Shown in pieces: positions 1 to 16,153 of a DNA stretch of 16,153 bases (position 1 is its first letter; each line of letters begins with the position of its first letter). The position numbers were made by a program, and so were the translations under genes. The DNA comes from Auxenochlorella pyrenoidosa (Eukaryota > Chlorophyta > Trebouxiophyceae > Chlorellales > Chlorellaceae). The notes under the pieces are model-generated. The model saw only the letters and a list, made by a program, of their open reading frames with translations. It did no database searches and had not been told where the DNA came from. Location: positions 953,200 through 969,352 of the forward strand of contig KQ482032.1 in NCBI GenBank assembly GCA_001430745.1, given 5' to 3'.

Positions 1-184
1 GGGGGGGGGCGGGGCGGTTTGAAAGACAAGCAAGGCTGCCTGAGTGCTGCTTTAGAAATGCAGGGTTGCCAGGAGCCAGTGTTTGGTGGTGGGTGACAAC
101 AGGCGCACGCAGGCTCTACGACCACCGCGAATGCGCTCTGACACGCCAGCCTGCCCAGCGCATGCAGGCCCCGGCCAGCCGCGC
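1..184 (-). other. RPC1: Partial RPC1 intron at the left edge
   Basis: After PENI-AG the minus strand reads GCGCGGCTGG and homology to the family stops, so I place a GC donor at 184/183. No next-exon homology is visible down to base 1. The last bases on the minus strand become a C-only tract (poly-G at 1-17 on the plus strand). That matches the C-rich pyrimidine tracts seen just before other acceptors of this gene. The next acceptor is therefore probably only a few bases left of the window. Confidence 0.6.
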
Positions 185-10687
<10,503 letters not shown>

Positions 10688-11144
10688 ATGTGCGTTAGTC
10701 CAGCCGCCTAGATGCCAGCCTCCGCCTACTGCCCGCTGCCAAGCGAATGGAACGCAAACTTGTTTACAGCATGCGTCTCCGCGCGGGCCGCTGCTTGCAG
10801 ATACTGTTCCTGTATATGTACGATGCTCAGGCAGCCGATCAGAGGCCTCCTCGCAACAACCATGCGAAACCTGCTCCGTCTGCTGCGGCACACAAGGGAG
10901 GCTCTCAGTTGCGCTTGACCCTATCGGATCGGCCTGTGCCCCATCAACACCATTCCTATAAAAGCGGCGTCCAAAGGGGCCATCCGAAGCTCCTTGACGG
11001 TCCCAAGAAGCCTTAGATCGTCTATAACGCGTAGCCCGTCGGATAGCACTTTGGCATAAGTGTAAAGCGTAGATCCAAGCCGCCGGCTGCCCTCAGGCGC
11101 CGCCTGCCTCACCTGCTCGCCGCCCGCCGCCGCCGCCGCTGCTC
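10688..11144. promoter_or_regulatory. Divergent intergenic region and presumed shared promoter
   Basis: These 457 bases separate the start codons of two head-to-head genes and hold no recognised gene. The part from about 10800 to 11080 is clearly poorer in G+C (about 57% over 10921-11100 by count) than the flanking exons and introns, as expected of a promoter. It must carry the 5' UTRs and promoters of both RPC1 (minus) and the HEATR5-like gene (plus). A TATA-type box faces right at 10957. I found no convincing TATA box facing left. A weak TACATATA lies on the minus strand near 10811-10818. Confidence 0.7.
10957..10964 (+). promoter_or_regulatory. TATA-box-like TATAAAAG for the HEATR5-like gene
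   Basis: The string CCTATAAAAGCGG at 10955-10967 contains a full TATAAAAG in the only lower-GC pocket nearby. Transcription would start about 30 bases downstream, near 10985-10995, giving a 5' UTR of roughly 150 bases before the ATG at 11145. This is inferred from sequence and spacing only. Confidence 0.5.
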
Positions 11145-14100
11145 ATGGCGGCGGCGGCTGACCTTGCCCCCGCTGCCAGCGGCAGCCTGGCATATGTCGA
11201 CGAGGAGGCGCTGCTGGGCTTCAAAATCTGGGTGGCAGAGCTCGAACTACTGGTGAGAGGAAAGGAGGTGCAAAGTGTGACCCTGCATTCTCCGTTCGGT
11301 GGCGCTGCCAGCACAGCAGCTCACTGGTCATCCCAACCTGTCCATCAGTTCGGGTCATCCGAGCAGCAGGCGATGCCATTCAGCATGTACCATGGAAAAT
11401 CAGCGCTCATGCCCAGGCCCCTCCTCGCCTGGCCCGACTGCCTCTGCAACGCCCCCGCTGCCCGCAGGTCGGCAATGCACGCGGGCGCACCAAGCCGGAC
11501 CAGGCGCAGTGCTTCCAGCTGCTGCAGAAGCTGGTGGTCACGCTGGACCGCTGCGAGCGGCCAGAGGTGAAGGAGTACCAGCGGCGGTGCGAGGAGGCGG
11601 TGGTGGACATCCTGCTCAAGGGGGCGCCGCCGCCGGTGGGTGCCGCCCGCCGCGCACGCAGGCGCACGCAGGCCGGGGGGCCTGATCAGAAAGCCAGCAG
11701 GAGTGAGGTGGCCAAGTCATGCGGCGCAGGCGGGGCCATGCAGCTGGCGTGGTCATGCGCACAGGTCCTGCCCTGTTCTGCTGACTGCCCCCCCCTGCCG
11801 CTGCCCTGCAGGTGCGGCGCCTCATCTGCCAGGTCCTGGCCAAGCTGTATGCTGCCGGGGACCAGCTGCCGCTGTACTCGCGCGTCTCCTCGCTGCAGCT
11901 CTTCCTGGGCACCAAGGAGGCCTTCAGGTGGGGTCATGGCCCTTGCTCTGCCTTTCTGCATCCCCCTCGTTGGGTCACCCCGCCTGCCGTCCGCTTGTCT
12001 GTGTGGCTGCCCCCAGGCCTACATGCGATCCGCTGGCATGTTCCGCTGCTGCATCATCTCATCACGCTGCGGTGTCAAATGTAAAGCCGTCAAACGCGCA
12101 GAGCGTGTGGCTCTGCGCCCAGCTGCCGGCCGACTGCGTCACCTACGCAGCCTGGCACCGATGGGCCCCCCACCGCGGCCCCCCTGTTGCAGCAAGGACA
12201 CCCTGGAGGACATCCGGCTGGGCGCCCTGGAGTGCATGGCAGCGCTGTACTACGCGCAGGGGCGCTCCCTGTCGATAGGCGTGCAGGAGACGGTGGCGGT
12301 CGCTGCCAAATATTGCGCCGCCAAGTGAGGGCGGGCGGCAGGGCGGCGCTCTCAACAGCCCAGGGATGGCGACCGACCTGTGCTGGCCGTGCAGTCTGGA
12401 ACAAGAGGCAGCCGTTAGGTGGCGGTGGCTGGAAGCGGTGCTCTCTCCTGCCAAGCAGTTCCCACGCCATGCTGCCGCTGCTTCATGCTGCGCCCCGCGC
12501 CCCCCACCTGGCAGGCACCTGGGCGAGCGCACCACGCAGGCGGCGGTGAGCGTGCTGGCGGCGGCGGTGGAGGGGGTGGGCGGCGGCCACCGCCACGCCC
12601 AGGCGGTGCAGGCCGACGTGTTCCGCTGCGTGGAGCGGCTGCTGGGGCAGCGCGACCTGTCGGTGGAGACGCGGCTGGCCTGCGCCAGCGTGCTGCGCGC
12701 GCTGGCCGCCTGCGGCGGCGCCTTCCTCTGGGCCTCCAGCCTGGCGGGGTTTGAGGCCGTCAAGGCGCTGTGCCTGGCCGGCCTGGAGGACGGGTCGCAC
12801 GCCGTGCGCGCCGCCTTTGCGCAGGCGCTGGGCACCATTGCGGTGGCCGCCACCTCTGGTGCGTGCTACCCACGTGCAGGCCTCGAGTGCAAGTTGCAGC
12901 AGGCAGGCAGGCTGCATGCATGCGGCAATGCTCACACACACACTTGCCCTGCTGCATCTTGAGCCTTGATGCGCCCTCCTTGGCCGCATTCTCTTCTTTC
13001 GGTGTAGATGCTGCACGCGACTCTGTGCGCGCCCTGGAGAAGCGGCCCAAGTATGCTGCCGCCCAGGAGAAGGCCCTGGCAGACGTGCCGACCGCCTGCC
13101 TGACCACCCCCTTTGTGGACGCGGCCTCCTACTCGAACCGGGCCTCGTGCACGGCGCTGGCCCAGGCGTGGGTCACCTACCTGTCGGCCTGCCGGGGGGC
13201 CATGGAGGAGCAGGCGAGCTGGGCGGAGCAGCCTGGACCTGGGGGCTCGCACGCAGTGTGTATCTTGCCGCAACAGGGTCCCACCACACACTCCCGGGCA
13301 TGCTGGGAGCCTTCAACACCCACTCCCATGCCGGCTCATCCCCCCCTCTGCCTGTGCAGGCCTTTGTGGAGCTCGCGCTGCGTGTGCTGGAGATGCTGGG
13401 CGCGGCGTGCCTTGCCGCGGGCAACTACCAGGAGGCCAGCATCGTGCCGGGGGAGGGCGAGCTGGGCATGGGCACCGGCAGTGGCGAGCGCCCGCACGCG
13501 CAGGTGGGGGCGTGGGCGGGGTGGGGGGGCGGGGTTTGGGTGGGCGCCTAGTGCAGCCCATGCAATCTTTTGTCTGCTTGGCCGGTGTCTCTGCCTTGGA
13601 TGGCTGTCCATGCTGCTCAGGCCCGGCCGCAAGGTGCCTGCCTTCGTCCTGCGTGGTCTGCCCCAGGCTGGGCTGTCGCCCGGCAGCGACGCGGCGCGCC
13701 CGCCCCTCTTGCGCAGGCGTGCGTGCTGTACGTGCTGCGCGTGGGCGTGATCGAGCAGCTGGGCGAGTCAGGCCAGCGCCTGCTGCTGGACCGGCTGGCC
13801 GGCGTGCTGGGTGCGCCGCTGGGGCAGTTCACCCCCGTGGGGGTGGTCACCCTGGAGGCCATGGCCCTGCTGCTCGAGGTGCTGGGGGAGGTGAGCGGCG
13901 ACAAGCGCGCCGAGCTGGAGCCCGCCATCGGCGCCAAGGTGGCGGGCCCGCACGCCTGCCTGCGGCTGCAGGCCGCCGCCGCGGTGGCGGCGCTGGCGGT
14001 GGCGGAGCCGTCGTCCGCGGCGCGCCTCGTCGGCGCCAGCCTGGCCAACCTGCACGCCGCGCTGGGCAAGCTGGTGGAGGCCACGGCGTCGGCGCCGCCC

Positions 14101-16153
14101 GACCGCTCGCGCCCAGGCGTGCCCGGCACCCCGCGCGGGGTGGGGTCTGTCAAGCTCAAGCCTGACATGAACGCCGTGCACGGCTGGGCGGCCAGCGGCG
14201 CGGCGCTCGTGGCGGCATCGCGCCGCCTGCCGCTTGGCGTGCCCGCATCGCTGCTGGCAAGCGTGTTGGACTACGCCACCCGCCTCATCACCACGCCGCA
14301 GTCGCAGCAGGTGGGGTGCTTGCTGCACGAGGCGCAGATAGCAACGCGGCCGCCACGTGTCGAGCCTGAAGTTTTGACTTTGCAACCGGCTGAGCTTTCA
14401 AGCACGGACCTTCTTGGGCCGCCACTAGGGGAGCAGTCCTGAATGCTGGGCATGACCAGCAGGGCCCGCCCACCTTGCTCCGCGCCGCTCAGCGTGCCGA
14501 TTGCGCCCCCCGCGGCCTGCAGGGCGTGGTTGCCTGCCTGGAGCGTGAGGCCGGGTACATGCTGCTGGGCGCGCTGTGCGCCACGCTGCCTGCTGAGCTG
14601 CTGGACATGCAGCCCGCGCAGCTGCTGCAGCTGTTTGAGCCCGCGCTTGGCACAGACGCCGCCACCGAGCTGGACCGGCGCTACTGCAGCAATGTGGTGG
14701 GTGCTGGGCATGTTGTGATGATATGGGTGTGTTCATTGCTACGCGGGCATGCAGGCGAGGGAAGGGGTTGGTGTTGGGCCAAGTCACGAGACAGGCCTCT
14801 TGATGTGGTCATGCCCTGCTCATGCCCAACAGGTGCCCAACTCGTGCCCGCTGTGCCTGCTGTGCAGTCCAGCCTGGACCACGTCGTGGCCATGGAGCTG
14901 TGGTGGCGCTGTGCCGCCCTGCAGGCGGTGCCGGCCTGCATCACCAGGCCGCTGGCAGCGGCGCCGCGTGCGCAGCAACCAGCGCTGCTGCGGCGGGCAG
15001 CCGCGCTGCTGAAGCCCACCCTGGATGTGCTGACCGCGCATGCTGCACTGCAGGTGAGACAGCAGGGCAGAGCTCAGCCCGCGCGGATGCTGCCGCTCTG
15101 CATGCTTCTGGCGCCCACGTAGCCGCTGGCCCATCTCGAGCACTCTCGCTCTTCTGCAGAGCGTGTGTCCGCCCTGCTGCCCTGGAAGCAGCGCGCTGCG
15201 CACCCAAACAGCACCGTCCCCTCATGTTCCCGCTCCCTGCAAAAACAGGAGCCCGCGCGTGGCAAGGGCGGCCCTGCGGGCATGTTTGCCGGCGCGGCGG
15301 CGCTGCTGCAGCTGCGCCTGCTGGAGGCGTACGCGGCGCTGCCCAGCCCGGCATCGTACGCGGATGAGCAGGAGGCGCTGACCAAGCTGTGCATGCGCAC
15401 CGTCAGGTTGGCAGCCAGGGATGCGGTGTCTGGGCTGGGAAGATTTCGAGGGGGCCATGTCAATGCGCCGTAGCTGTGTGCCTGCCTGTTGCCTTGCCCC
15501 CGTTGCTGGTACGGCTATGCGCTGTGCGCACGCTTAAGCAACCCTGTCGTCCCTCTTGCCAAGCAGGTCTGCCGCCAGTGGCGCCTCTGGCCAGATGCTG
15601 CAGTCGTCGCTGCGCCGCTGGCTCAACCCGGGGGACGCTGCGCTGGGGCCCTGGCAGATGGGGCGTGACCCGCTGGAGCGAGCGCTCTACAGCTTTGAGG
15701 GCGTGGTGGGCGGCCCGGCGGTGCACCCCTGGCAGGCGGGCAGCCGCACTGGCATTGGCTATGCGATGCAAGAGGACGGCGAGGGTCCCGACGCCGTCGG
15801 CGGCAGCGGGCGCGACTTCAGCAGTGCACGGGAGCAGGCTGCAGGTGGGCTGGGCACGCGGGCGCACAGAGAAGGAGCAGGCGGTTTTGCAGTGTGAAGC
15901 AGCGGGTGGCAAAGGCTTGTGCTGGGCCTCCTGCTGCTCGCGGATCTGCATTGGCAAGCAAGGCTGAGCGGCGGCCCCGCTCTTGGCGTCGTCGATCCGC
16001 AGGCCCTGCCGGTGCGGGCGGCGTGTCGCCCTACCCCCAGCCCCGCGCACTGGGCGCTGCGCTGCTGGAGGCGCAGCTGGGCCTTGTGGGGCGGATCCTG
16101 GCGGCGGTGGCGCCCGTCAACCAGGCGGCCATCCTGGATGCCCTCCTGGCTGT
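11145..16153 (+). CDS. HEATR5: HEATR5/SWEETIE/Laa1-family HEAT-repeat protein, N-terminal 919 residues, continues past right edge
   Basis: This encodes a large alpha-helical HEAT-repeat scaffold protein. Animal HEATR5 and yeast Laa1 act with the AP-1 clathrin adaptor at the trans-Golgi and endosomes. The plant relative SWEETIE affects sugar and growth phenotypes. Assignment rests on several blocks that match human HEATR5B in order: VRRLICQVLAKLYAAGDQLP (residues 93-112), the DTLEDIRLGALECMAALYYA block (about 133-152), SAVRxxFAQALGTIA-type helices (about 270-285), REAGYMLLGALCATLP (about 612-627), AALLQLRLLEAYAALP (about 741-756), and PRALGAALLEAQLGLVGRIL near 890 before the right edge. Human HEATR5B is about 2070 residues, so some 40-45% is present here. 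The start ATG at 11145 precedes MAAAADLAPA and an aromatic block FKIWVAELELL, and follows a TATA box at a sensible distance. No signal peptide or membrane segment is seen. The family call is firm. The AP-1 role is carried over from relatives. Confidence 0.87.
11145..16153 (+). other. HEATR5: Exon map of the HEATR5-like gene
   Basis: Exons: 11145-11252, 11468-11635, 11812-11927, 12193-12324, 12515-12858, 13008-13213, 13360-13503, 13717-14310, 14523-14696, 14868-15053, 15249-15406, 15567-15844, 16003-16153 (open). All join in frame, for 2759 coding bases. The 12 introns are 146-265 bp and average about 188 bp. Uncertain points are as follows. The sixth exon could end at 13213 (GC donor) or 13255 (GTGTGT donor, 14 more residues in frame). 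The eleventh could start at 15162 instead of 15249 (29 more residues in frame). The ninth could end at 14693 instead of 14696. The split-codon joins at 11927/12193, 12324/12515, 12858/13008, 15406/15567 and 15844/16003 all restore sensible codons. Confidence 0.8.
13214..13359 (+). other. HEATR5: Probable GC-AG intron with a competing in-frame GT donor in the HEATR5-like gene
   Basis: Exon 6 reads into GAMEEQ. CAG|GCGAGC at 13213/13214 then gives a phase-0 join to AFVELALRV at 13360, compact against human HEATR5B. A GT donor (GTGTGT) at 13256 is also in phase 0 and would add 14 Gly/Pro-rich residues. The sequence alone does not settle which is used. Both may be. Confidence 0.5.

Noticed and set aside
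1..17. The poly-G run at the left edge as a telomere or assembly artefact.
   Set aside because: It matches the C-only tracts found before other acceptors of this gene on the minus strand, so an intron 3' end explains it better.
11113..11146. A minus-strand ATG at 11146 followed by a Gly-rich peptide and a CAG|GTGAGG donor, as a possible first RPC1 exon overlapping the HEATR5 start.
   Set aside because: The exon would end in phase 1, which does not fit the phase-0 acceptor near 10681. It would also make the two genes' first exons overlap antisense.
12143..12853. Long minus-strand open frames opposite the HEATR5-like gene (for example 12143-12853 and 13617-14168).
   Set aside because: They are shadows of GC-rich exons on the other strand. 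Composition is Arg/Ala/Ser-rich with no recognisable domain.

Overview
The window is nuclear DNA of a GC-rich, intron-dense green alga. A Chlorella-type trebouxiophyte is my best guess. The reasons are the strong G/C third-position bias, an intron every 60-400 coding bases, introns near 200 bp with GTGAGN/GTGNGG donors and NCAG acceptors, and plant-like wording in the conserved blocks of the large protein. I see no prokaryotic operon, mobile element, CRISPR array, tRNA or rRNA gene.

The layout is two divergent housekeeping genes around a short shared promoter. Positions 185-10687 on the minus strand hold 34 exons of the largest subunit of RNA polymerase III (RPC1/NRPC1). The 3' end, about the last 200 residues, lies beyond the left edge. 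I could join every exon in frame: 3896 coding bases, 1298 codons plus two bases. The product has the zinc-binding clamp, the [10 protein letters not shown] active-site loop, the bridge helix and the trigger loop. Positions 10688-11144 are the intergenic region, which is lower in G+C and carries a TATAAAAG box facing right. Positions 11145-16153 on the plus strand hold 13 exons (919 codons plus two bases) of the N-terminal part of a HEATR5/SWEETIE/Laa1-family HEAT-repeat protein. That gene runs off the right edge. In other eukaryotes this family works with the AP-1 clathrin adaptor at the trans-Golgi and endosomes.

The two products have no known direct functional link. The pairing most likely reflects compact gene spacing and a shared promoter.

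No undescribed system is visible. The points worth a second look are: a cluster of GC-AG introns, two of them forced by conserved residues; a roughly 100-residue Ala/Pro-rich insert with Ser-Pro repeats and a basic patch inside RPC1; uncertainty over the RPC1 start; and G-rich tracts tied to intron ends. All splice sites come from reading frame, protein conservation and splice-site sequence, with no transcript data. Comparisons with plant and human relatives are from memory.
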